From contig CAJTYS010000018.1 in assembly GCA_910583765.1 (NCBI GenBank), positions 10,816 to 74,815 of the forward strand: a stretch of 64,000 nucleotides of DNA, read 5' to 3'. The translations under genes were made by a program, and so were the position numbers. The notes under the pieces are model-generated. The model ran no database searches. It was not told the DNA's origin and saw only the letters and a program-made list of their open reading frames with translations. This document shows positions 17,124 through 24,232 of the stretch, one piece after another. This stretch comes from an uncultured Eubacteriales bacterium. GTDB taxonomy: Bacteria; Bacillota; Clostridia; Peptostreptococcales; Anaerovoracaceae. Position 1 is the stretch's first letter, and the number at the start of each line of letters is the position of its first letter.

Positions 17124-18680
17124 ATGAAAAGCAAACTGAACCTAGACCCCAAAATCATAGACAGTGCCCGCTCCTGCGCCGGAAGGATCGCAGAAAGCAT
17201 GCAGCAGTTTATTGACCGGCACACCACAGTGAGCACGGAGCGGACTGTTTTAAGGCTGCTGGGGGTAGACGGAGTCGATGACGTGGAAACGCCGCTGCCA
17301 AACATTGTAGTGGACCAGATCAAAGACGCAGGCGGCCTGTCCAGAGGCGTGGCTTACTGGATGGGAAACGCTATGATTCAGACAGGATTGTCACCCCAGG
17401 AAATCGCGGAAAAAATAGCCGATGGGCAGCTGCGGATCACGGAACTGGAAACCGTGTCTCCAAAAGAAGCGGAGGAAAAGATCATGCCCGCAGTCTTAGA
17501 GGCTCTTGAAAAAATCAAGGCTCAGACCGCCAAAAGGGAACAATATCTGGCCACCATCGGCGAAGGAAAGAAACCTTATTTATATGTAATCGTAGCTACA
17601 GGAAACATTTATGAAGACGTGGTTCAGGCACAGGCCGCGGCAAGGCAGGGGGCCGACATCATCGCGGTCATCCGTACCACGGCCCAGAGCCTTTTGGATT
17701 ATGTGCCTTATGGTCCGACCACAGAAGGCTTTGGCGGCACTTACGCCACCCAGGAAAATTTCCGCATCATGAGAAAAGCTTTGGATGAAGTGGGCGAAGA
17801 AGTGGGCAGATACATTAGGCTCTGCAACTATTCTTCCGGAATGTGCATGCCGGAGATCGCTGCCATAGGTGCGCTGGAGCGGCTGGATGTCATGCTCAAC
17901 GATGCGCTTTACGGGATCTTGTTCCGTGACATTAACATGCAGCGGACCTTGGTGGACCAGTATTTCTCCAGAGTGATCATCGGCTACTGCGGCAGCATGT
18001 TCAACTCAGGAGAAGACAATTATTTGACAACGGACGATGCTTATGAAGCGGCCCACACGGTGCTGGCTTCCCAGTTCATTAACGAACAGTTCGCGGTCTT
18101 GGCCAACATCAAGGAAGAACAGATGGGGCTGGGCCATGCTTTTGAAATGGATCCGGACATTGAAAACGGATTCCTCTACGAGCTGTCACAGGCGATCATG
18201 GCTAGGGAGATTTTCCCGAAAGCATCGCTGAAATACATGCCGCCGACAAAATTCATGACAGGAAATATCTTCAAGGGACATATTCAGGATGCGCTCTTTA
18301 ATCTGGTGGCCGTTTGGTCAGGTCAGTCCCTGCAGCTCTTAGGTATGCTCACAGAAGCCATTCACACGCCGCATATGCATGACCGGTATCTTTCCATTGA
18401 AAACGCTTCTTATATTTTCAACAATGCCAGAAGCATTGGTGAGGAAGTGGAATTCAAAGAAGGCGGGATCATCCAGTCCAGAGCGCAGACTGTTCTGGCA
18501 GAGGCAGACAAACTGCTTCATGAGATCGAAGAAGAAGGGCTGTTTTCCACGATTGAACAGGGAAAATTCGGTGGCGTGAAGAGGCCGAGAGACGGTGGAA
18601 AAGGCTTGGAAGGCGTATGCGTAAAGGATGAGGATTACTTCAATCCGTTTATTCCGATCATGATGGGAGGCGCGAAATAA
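17124..18680 (+). CDS. kamD: Lysine 5,6-aminomutase alpha subunit
   Basis: Large subunit of the adenosylcobalamin- and PLP-dependent enzyme that moves the terminal amino group of beta-lysine to give 3,5-diaminohexanoate. The 518-residue length and the TIM-barrel stretches (VRLCNYSSGMCMPEIA-like segment near 235, YGPTTEGFGGTYATQENFR near 195) fit the family. The start is preceded by AAAGGAG. Its stop overlaps the kamE start by one base, giving tight coupling for equal subunit production. Confidence 0.94.
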   Translation: MKSKLNLDPKIIDSARSCAGRIAESMQQFIDRHTTVSTERTVLRLLGVDGVDDVETPLPNIVVDQIKDAGGLSRGVAYWMGNAMIQTGLSPQEIAEKIADGQLRITELETVSPKEAEEKIMPAVLEALEKIKAQTAKREQYLATIGEGKKPYLYVIVATGNIYEDVVQAQAAARQGADIIAVIRTTAQSLLDYVPYGPTTEGFGGTYATQENFRIMRKALDEVGEEVGRYIRLCNYSSGMCMPEIAAIGALERLDVMLNDALYGILFRDINMQRTLVDQYFSRVIIGYCGSMFNSGEDNYLTTDDAYEAAHTVLASQFINEQFAVLANIKEEQMGLGHAFEMDPDIENGFLYELSQAIMAREIFPKASLKYMPPTKFMTGNIFKGHIQDALFNLVAVWSGQSLQLLGMLTEAIHTPHMHDRYLSIENASYIFNNARSIGEEVEFKEGGIIQSRAQTVLAEADKLLHEIEEEGLFSTIEQGKFGGVKRPRDGGKGLEGVCVKDEDYFNPFIPIMMGGAK

Positions 18681-19444
18681 TGACTCAGACAGCAATAGCA
18701 AAGGTAGATTTGAAAAACGTAAAGCCTTACGGCGACACCATGAACGATGGCATGATGGAGCTGGCGTTCACCCTTCCTGTGCCCCACGGCGAGGAGGCCA
18801 GCGAAGCGGCCAAGATCCTGGCCAGAAAAATGGGCTTGGACGAACCCAATGTGGTTTATTCCAAGGATATGGACAGCGGTTTCACTTTCTTCGTGGTTTA
18901 CGGGAAATGCCAGCACACAGTGGATTACACGACTATTAAAGTGACAAAAGTAGAAGTGGATATCATGGACCGTTTGGAATGCGCCCAGTACATCAAGGAC
19001 AACATCAAGAGAGATGTGGTGATCGTTGGCGCTTCCACGGGAACGGACGCGCATACGGTGGGCATTGACGCGATCATGAACATGAAAGGGTTCCACGGAC
19101 ATTTTGGGTTGGAGCGGTATGAAGGCATTGAGGCTATCAACATGGGCAGTCAGGTGCCAAACGAAGTTTTGATCGAAAAGGCCAAGGAAGTGGGTGCGGA
19201 CGCGATTTTAGTTTCCCAGACCGTGACCCAAAAAGACGTGCATGTGCAGAATCTGACCAATATGGTGGAACTGCTGGAAGCAGAAGGCATGCGGGACAAG
19301 GTGATCTTGGTGTGCGGCGGCCCGAGGATTTCTCACGAACTGGCCCAGGAACTGGGTTATGACGCGGGGTTCGGGGCGCATACATATGCGGAACATGTGG
19401 CTTCCTTTGTTCTCACGGAACTGGTGAACAGAGGCAGAGCATAG
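18680..19444 (+). CDS. kamE: Lysine 5,6-aminomutase beta subunit (B12-binding)
   Basis: Small subunit carrying the cobalamin-binding Rossmann domain and the PLP lysine. The base-off B12 motif DxHxxG is seen as GTDAHTVGID near residue 125, followed by SQTVTQKDVHVQN and VCGGPRIS further on. At 254 residues the length is normal. It forms a heterotetramer with KamD. Overlap with kamD and the 18-base gap to the CoA-transferase genes place it inside one operon. Confidence 0.94.
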   Translation: MTQTAIAKVDLKNVKPYGDTMNDGMMELAFTLPVPHGEEASEAAKILARKMGLDEPNVVYSKDMDSGFTFFVVYGKCQHTVDYTTIKVTKVEVDIMDRLECAQYIKDNIKRDVVIVGASTGTDAHTVGIDAIMNMKGFHGHFGLERYEGIEAINMGSQVPNEVLIEKAKEVGADAILVSQTVTQKDVHVQNLTNMVELLEAEGMRDKVILVCGGPRISHELAQELGYDAGFGAHTYAEHVASFVLTELVNRGRA

Positions 19445-19462
19445 GAAAGGAGGACATAGGAT

Positions 19463-20149
19463 ATGATTCGGAAAATCATGACCGCTGATGAAGCGGTCGC
19501 GGATATCAAGGACGGCGCCAGCATCATGGTTGGCGGATTTTTAGGGACCGGAACCCCGGAGGTGCTCATTGACGCGCTGATCCGGAAAGGCGTGAAGAAC
19601 CTGACTATCATTTGCAATGACGGAGGCCTTCCTGCCAAAGATGGAAAACCTGCCAGGGGCGTAGGAAAGCTGTTGGAGCACAAGATGATTTCCAAGCTCA
19701 TCGCTTCCCATGTTGGCATGACGCCTCTGGTTGGACAGGGCATGAACGAGGGCACGCTGGAATGCACTTTAGTTCCTCAGGGCACGCTGGCAGAACGGAT
19801 CCGGGCAGCAGGCGCGGGGCTCGGCGGCGTGCTGACGCCTACTGGCGTGGGAACCATCATTGCGGAAGGCAAAGAAACTTTGACCCTCAATGGCAAAGAG
19901 TATTTGCTGGAAATGCCGCTCCATGCGGACTTTGCCTTGTGCAGGGCTTCGGAATGCGATGATTTCGGGAATTTCCGCTGCAACCTGGCGACAAAGAATT
20001 TCAACGGTGTCATGGCCATGGCCGCGGATACGGTGATCATCGCCTCAGAACGGATCATCCGCACAGGAGAAAATCATCCGGATGATTTCGTGATTCCAGG
20101 GATCTTTGTAGATAGAATCGTAGGAGGTGAACAGCCATGGCTGATTTAA
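19463..20149 (+). CDS. atoD: Acetoacetate/butyrate-type CoA-transferase, subunit A
   Basis: Subunit A of a two-subunit 3-oxoacid CoA-transferase. In lysine fermentation such an enzyme passes CoA between butyryl-CoA and acetoacetate, releasing butyrate. Visible features are the N-terminal IMTADEAVADIKDG, VGGFLGTGTPEVLI and NDGGLP stretches. Strong AAAGGAGG precedes the ATG. It overlaps subunit B by 13 bases. The exact acyl preference cannot be read from sequence, but position directly after kamE supports the pathway role. Confidence 0.9.
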   Translation: MIRKIMTADEAVADIKDGASIMVGGFLGTGTPEVLIDALIRKGVKNLTIICNDGGLPAKDGKPARGVGKLLEHKMISKLIASHVGMTPLVGQGMNEGTLECTLVPQGTLAERIRAAGAGLGGVLTPTGVGTIIAEGKETLTLNGKEYLLEMPLHADFALCRASECDDFGNFRCNLATKNFNGVMAMAADTVIIASERIIRTGENHPDDFVIPGIFVDRIVGGEQPWLI

Positions 20150-20793
20150 AAGCGAGAATCGCCGCGAGGACGGCAAAGGAACTGAAAGATGGTGACGTGG
20201 TGAACTTGGGGATCGGCCTGCCGACTCTGGTAGCCAACTATATACCAGAGGACGTGCATGTTGTGATCCATTCGGAAAACGGATTCACTGGACTTTCCGA
20301 AGAAGCCAAGGAAGGAAGAGAGCATCCTGACGTGGTGAACTCCGGCGGCTGCTTTGTCAGGTACACGCCGGAAGCCAATTTCTTCGACACGCCTACCAGC
20401 TTTGCCATTGTGCGGGGCGGGCATGTGGATGTGACGGTCTTGGGGGCCATGGAAGTGGATGAAAAAGGAAACCTGGCAAACTGGATCGTTCCCGGCAAGA
20501 TGGTAGCTGGCATGGGCGGCGCCATGGACCTGGTAGTAGGAGCCAAGAAGGTGATCATTTCCATGCTCCACACCCAAAAGGGCAAGCCAAAGATCCTAAA
20601 AGAGTGTACTCTGCCTTACACGGCTCTGGGCGTAGTGAAGATGATTATCACAGAGATGGGAGTCATGGAGATCACCCCAGAAGGCATTGTGCTTACAGAG
20701 CTTCATCCGGATTACACAGTAGAAGATGTTCAGGCAGCCACGGCCTGCGATGTGATCGTTAGCCCGAATTTGAAGGCTATGGAGGAAGCGTAG
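20137..20793 (+). CDS. atoA: Acetoacetate/butyrate-type CoA-transferase, subunit B
   Basis: Subunit B with the catalytic glutamate in HSENGFTG (near residue 47), which forms the glutamyl-CoA intermediate. It also has the GLPTLVANYIP start and NSGGC segment of the family. AGGAGG lies inside the end of subunit A. This is the last gene of the kam operon; a terminator-like hairpin follows about 70 bases later. Confidence 0.92.
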   Translation: MADLKARIAARTAKELKDGDVVNLGIGLPTLVANYIPEDVHVVIHSENGFTGLSEEAKEGREHPDVVNSGGCFVRYTPEANFFDTPTSFAIVRGGHVDVTVLGAMEVDEKGNLANWIVPGKMVAGMGGAMDLVVGAKKVIISMLHTQKGKPKILKECTLPYTALGVVKMIITEMGVMEITPEGIVLTELHPDYTVEDVQAATACDVIVSPNLKAMEEA

Positions 20794-20859
20794 AGGCATT
20801 AAACTGCTCAGTCGGTCATGCTTTCATGATCTGACCTCAATCATCATAAAGAAACTAGA

Positions 20860-20912
20860 GGCACGGGCCTTTCTGAAAATACAAAAACCCTTTCAGAGAT
20901 TTGTCCGTGCCC
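20860..20912. terminator. Terminator between the kam operon and fic
   Basis: GGCACGG pairs with CCGTGCC, and an inner CTTTCTGAAA / TTTCAGAGA helix continues the stem. It separates two converging genes. A clear T-run is lacking, so efficiency is uncertain. Confidence 0.55.
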
Positions 20913-20974
20913 GATTTAACGTATAGATGCGGGACCGCGTTTCGATCCTGTGATTCCGAATCCGAGGCTTGTTA

Positions 20975-21793
20975 TCAGCCTTGGGACTGATGTTTTGCGA
21001 TTTGTATGATCAGATCTTCTGATTTTAGTTGGTGCTGTTTTCCCTGTATCACGTTTTCAAAGAATCTATTTAGATAACTGTGATTAGGGGAGATTTTGCG
21101 TACCATATCGTTGTAGCTGGCTCTCACCAATGCGTCTCTGAAATACGCGGAATGCTTTTCAAAGGGTTCATTGTTGATCTGATAGCCCAGCGTATTCAAG
21201 TATTGGATGGTGAACACGGCGATGGCCCTGGTGTTTCCCTCTTTAAAAGGGTGGATTTGCCACAGGCCCGCGATAAAATCCGTCAAGTCCTCGATAGACA
21301 TGGCTGCCCGTTTTTTTGCGGCCGTTCGCTCTTTCTCGATATCATATTCTAAAAAAGTCTCAATGTTTTGGTGGTCTTCATATCTTACGGAAGCTCCGAG
21401 TAAAACTGGTTCAGTTTTGGATATGTTGTAAGTCCTGTACTCACCAGCGTCGAAACCTTCGATGTCCTTGAAAATAAAGCTGTGGATTTGCTTTAGGGCC
21501 AGGGGGTGGAGCCTAAATTCAGCCTTGCGCAAATATTCGTTGATCCGCAGGGAAGAAAAATCAGCTTCCTTTTCTGCCAGGGCAGCCTCTTCTTGCCGTA
21601 GTTCATAATATTGGCGTAGATTTCGCTCCACATCATCTAAGGTGAATTCTCCATGGACTTCTTTTTCCTGCTGTTCAATCAGATAGTTTGACGGTTCCAA
21701 AGAATCCACAGCCTGCAGCCCGATCCCGATGTTCCAATACAGCTGTTTTTCTTCTGGCGTGTACGCATATGTGACCGTTTGATACGCGCTCAT
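20975..21793 (-). CDS. Fic-domain protein
   Basis: Predicted AMP-transferase (or related nucleotidyl transfer) acting on a protein target. The core motif HPFKEGNTR is intact near residue 181, with the histidine needed for catalysis. The N-terminal 100 residues are helical and lack a clear Fic-inhibitory (S/T)xxxE(G/N) motif by eye. The open frame extends to 21853, but AAGGAG lies 7 bases before the ATG at 21793. No separate antitoxin-like gene is beside it. It may be a self-contained Fic of the DUF4172-lacking type or a toxin without visible partner. Confidence 0.85.
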   Translation of the reverse strand: MSAYQTVTYAYTPEEKQLYWNIGIGLQAVDSLEPSNYLIEQQEKEVHGEFTLDDVERNLRQYYELRQEEAALAEKEADFSSLRINEYLRKAEFRLHPLALKQIHSFIFKDIEGFDAGEYRTYNISKTEPVLLGASVRYEDHQNIETFLEYDIEKERTAAKKRAAMSIEDLTDFIAGLWQIHPFKEGNTRAIAVFTIQYLNTLGYQINNEPFEKHSAYFRDALVRASYNDMVRKISPNHSYLNRFFENVIQGKQHQLKSEDLIIQIAKHQSQG

Positions 21794-21944
21794 GACAGTC
21801 TCCTTCCAAATCAAAGTATGGTCTGATTCCATGGGTCTAGTATACCATAACATCCTTTTGGGGACAAACTTTTTGAATTTTCTCTGACAGTTGAAATTTC
21901 AACGAGGCTGGCAAAGAAGGCCAGCTTTGGAGGCTGGCAAAAAC

Positions 21945-21972
21945 TTGACAGGCTCTGCTGGTTTGTTATAAT
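21945..21972 (+). promoter_or_regulatory. Consensus sigma-A promoter of the YabE-like gene
   Basis: TTGACA, 16 bases, TATAAT. Both hexamers are perfect, so strong transcription is expected. The start would fall near 21979. Confidence 0.85.
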
Positions 21973-21980
21973 AATTTTTA

Positions 21981-22010
21981 AACAGTGTATCGTGAAGATG
22001 ATACACTGTT
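21981..22010 (+). promoter_or_regulatory. Perfect 11-bp hairpin at the extreme 5' end of the mRNA
   Basis: AACAGTGTATC and GATACACTGTT form an 11-bp stem with an 8-base loop, followed by TTTTCG. It begins within a few bases of the predicted transcription start and ends 30 bases before the start codon. It could be a stabilising 5' stem, an attenuator or a repressor site. Confidence 0.6.
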
Positions 22011-22039
22011 TTCGTGATAGAGTGTTATGGGAAAGTACA

Positions 22040-23002
22040 ATGAGAAACAGTTTAGCAAAATGGAGGATGCCGGTTCTGTGTTTGGTGTTGCTGCTTTTAG
22101 TGGCAGGCCTGGCCTGGCTGATGATCACCCAGATGGTTTCAAAAGATGTGCGGCTGGTGATCGATGGGAAAGTTTCTGCTTGTGAAACCACCAGTTACAC
22201 GGTGGAAGAGCTGTTGGAAGAACAGAAGATCCAGCTTGTGAAGGAAGATTCCATCACTCCCAAAGTGGAGCAGACGCTGACTGACGGAGCGGAGGTGGAG
22301 ATCACCAAGGCAGTCCCCTTCACCGTACAGGCGGATGGAGAGTCAAAGGATCTGAGGGCCCTGCCAAAGACCGTGGCAGATGCCCTGGATTATCACCACA
22401 TCAGCGTGGGAGAAGCGGACAAGGTGGTGCCGGCTTTGAGCGAGCCGCTGACAGCTGGCACGGAAATCGTCATCAACCGCATCACCACCCAGACCGAGGA
22501 AGTTCTGGAACCAGTGGCCTTTAAGACAAAGACCAAAGGCGACAATGATTTGCCTGCTGGAACCACGGAAGTGGTAAAAAAGGGCAAGAAAGGGCAAGAT
22601 AAAGTCACATACCAGATCACCTATTCGGATGGCCAAGAGATCGACCGGCAGGAGCTGGAGCGAGAACAGCTGAAAAAGCCTGTGACCAAGGTCATTGCTA
22701 AGAGCACTAGAGGCATGATTCACGGGGCCGAATATCTGAAAAAAATCACAGTCAAGGCGTATTCCTATACTGGAGGCGGTAGGACCGCTTCGGGGACTCG
22801 GGCCAGGGTCGGTGAGATCGCAGTGGATCCCAGCGTGATCCCGCTGGGCACCAATGTGTACGTGGAAGGCTATGGGTTTGCCAGGGCCGAGGACACAGGC
22901 GGGAACATTAAAGGGAACACCATTGATGTTTACAAGAATTCGGAAAGCGCATGCCTCAATTGGGGCGTTCGCCATGTAACTGTTTATATCCTCAGCAAAT
23001 AG
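22040..23002 (+). CDS. YabE-like cell-wall protein with DUF348, G5 and 3D domains
   Basis: Predicted secreted or membrane-anchored wall-active protein of the YabE/RpfB class. One N-terminal membrane segment (PVLCLVLLLLVAGLAWLMI) is followed by two DUF348-like units, a G5-like domain (ITTQTEEVLEPVAFKTK) and a C-terminal 3D domain. The 3D domain has the three aspartates typical of the double-psi barrel: AVDPSVIPLG, AEDTGG and TIDVY. 3D domains of this kind usually have lytic transglycosylase or related activity. The frame opens at 21992 with GTG, but that codon lies inside the leader hairpin, so the ATG at 22040 is preferred. A paralogous 3D gene follows after 21 bases. Confidence 0.87.
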   Translation: MRNSLAKWRMPVLCLVLLLLVAGLAWLMITQMVSKDVRLVIDGKVSACETTSYTVEELLEEQKIQLVKEDSITPKVEQTLTDGAEVEITKAVPFTVQADGESKDLRALPKTVADALDYHHISVGEADKVVPALSEPLTAGTEIVINRITTQTEEVLEPVAFKTKTKGDNDLPAGTTEVVKKGKKGQDKVTYQITYSDGQEIDRQELEREQLKKPVTKVIAKSTRGMIHGAEYLKKITVKAYSYTGGGRTASGTRARVGEIAVDPSVIPLGTNVYVEGYGFARAEDTGGNIKGNTIDVYKNSESACLNWGVRHVTVYILSK

Positions 23003-23023
23003 CTGAACTGCAAAGGAGGGAGT

Positions 23024-24064
23024 ATGAAAGAAGAAGTAAGCATGAAAAGAAAGGCAGCTTGTTTTGCCATCGCAGGGACCATGTTCCTCTCTGTTTTCGC
23101 TGCTACAGCCCCGATTTCAGCAGGAGCGGACACTACGCCGGGCGAAGCGGTGACTCAGGAAAGCCAGGAAGAAACGACTTCCAGCGATCAGGATAAAATA
23201 TCGCTGAAAGCGCCGAAAAAGGTGCAAACAAAGGCTGTGAAGATGAAGACCATTCAGCTCCATTGGAAGAAGGTCAAAAATGCGGAGGGTTACGAAATTT
23301 TTCGAGCTGCGAAGAAAAATGGCCACTACAAAAAGATCGCCACAGTGAAAGGCCACAATAAAATCAGCTACAAAGACAAGAACCGTACTGTGGACAAGAT
23401 GTATTACTATCGGGTTCGGGCATATGCTGGTGAATCTTATGGGCCATATTCTAAGAGGGTGCATGAGAAAGCGGCTCCGGCCAAGACCACAGTTAAGCTG
23501 AAAGCAGGGGAAGAGAAGATCAAGATTTCCTGGAAAAAAGCGGACAGCGCCCAGGGATACCATATTTATCGGGCAACGTCTAAAAAGGGCAAATATGTCC
23601 GCATTGCTAAAATAAAAGGGAAGAACGTGACCACTTTCACCAATCTGAATCTGAAAGGCGGCAAGAAATATTATTATCGGGTCCGTGGATACCACATGGT
23701 AAAGGGTAAAAAAGTTCTTTCCAGACATTCGGACACCGTGGGTGTGAAGGCCAAAAAAGTGAAGCTGAAAACCCATAAAAAAGGATTCAAGTACAAAAAT
23801 AAATTCACTGTGAAAGCCTATGCTTACACAGGAGGCGGAACAACAGCGTCAGGAACCAAGGCGAGAGTAGGAGCCATCGCCGTGTCACCAAGCGTGATCC
23901 CGCTGGGCACCAAAGTGTACGTGGAAGGCTATGGGTTCGCCAAAGCTGAGGACACGGGCGGAAATATCAAGGGCAGGACGATTGACCTGTATTTCAATTC
24001 CGTTGGGGCATGCTATCAGTGGGGCGTTCGCCATAAGACCATTTATACGGGCGTGAGACGATAA
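23024..24064 (+). CDS. Secreted protein with two fibronectin type III repeats and a C-terminal 3D domain
   Basis: A signal peptide (KRKAACFAIAGTMFLSVFAA) is followed by an acidic linker, two FN3-like repeats of about 85 residues each (each with GY-x-I-(F/Y)-RA and YYYRVR), and a 3D domain with AVSPSVIPLG, AEDTGG and TIDLY. The first aspartate of the 3D triad in the previous gene (VDPS) is serine here (VSPS). DNA identity in the 3D region with the preceding gene is striking. AAAGGAGGG lies very close to the ATG at 23024; an in-frame ATG at 23042 is an alternative start. It is probably cotranscribed with the YabE-like gene and may have a linked wall-remodelling role. Confidence 0.83.
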   Translation: MKEEVSMKRKAACFAIAGTMFLSVFAATAPISAGADTTPGEAVTQESQEETTSSDQDKISLKAPKKVQTKAVKMKTIQLHWKKVKNAEGYEIFRAAKKNGHYKKIATVKGHNKISYKDKNRTVDKMYYYRVRAYAGESYGPYSKRVHEKAAPAKTTVKLKAGEEKIKISWKKADSAQGYHIYRATSKKGKYVRIAKIKGKNVTTFTNLNLKGGKKYYYRVRGYHMVKGKKVLSRHSDTVGVKAKKVKLKTHKKGFKYKNKFTVKAYAYTGGGTTASGTKARVGAIAVSPSVIPLGTKVYVEGYGFAKAEDTGGNIKGRTIDLYFNSVGACYQWGVRHKTIYTGVRR

Positions 24065-24102
24065 GAGTTTCGGTTATCGGGAAAGAAAAAGAATAGGAAG
24101 TG

Positions 24103-24140
24103 AAAAGCGCGTGGCAGGGTTCATGCGCTTTTGTTTTTTT
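24103..24140 (+). terminator. Terminator after the 3D-domain operon
   Basis: AAAAGCGC and GCGCTTTT pair around 14 bases, followed by GTTTTTTTG. It separates the wall genes from the restriction island. Confidence 0.75.
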
Positions 24141-24232
24141 GTGTCTCATGCTATAATGGAGATACTTACGCTTGTACTGAGAAAGAGACATGACCAATAC
24201 AGAACTCTCGATTGAAACACCGGAGGATCATT

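Noticed and set aside
21932..21950. TGGCAAAAACTTGACA as a sigma-54 promoter
   Set aside because: Spacing and the -12 element do not fit; the TTGACA belongs to a perfect sigma-A promoter.
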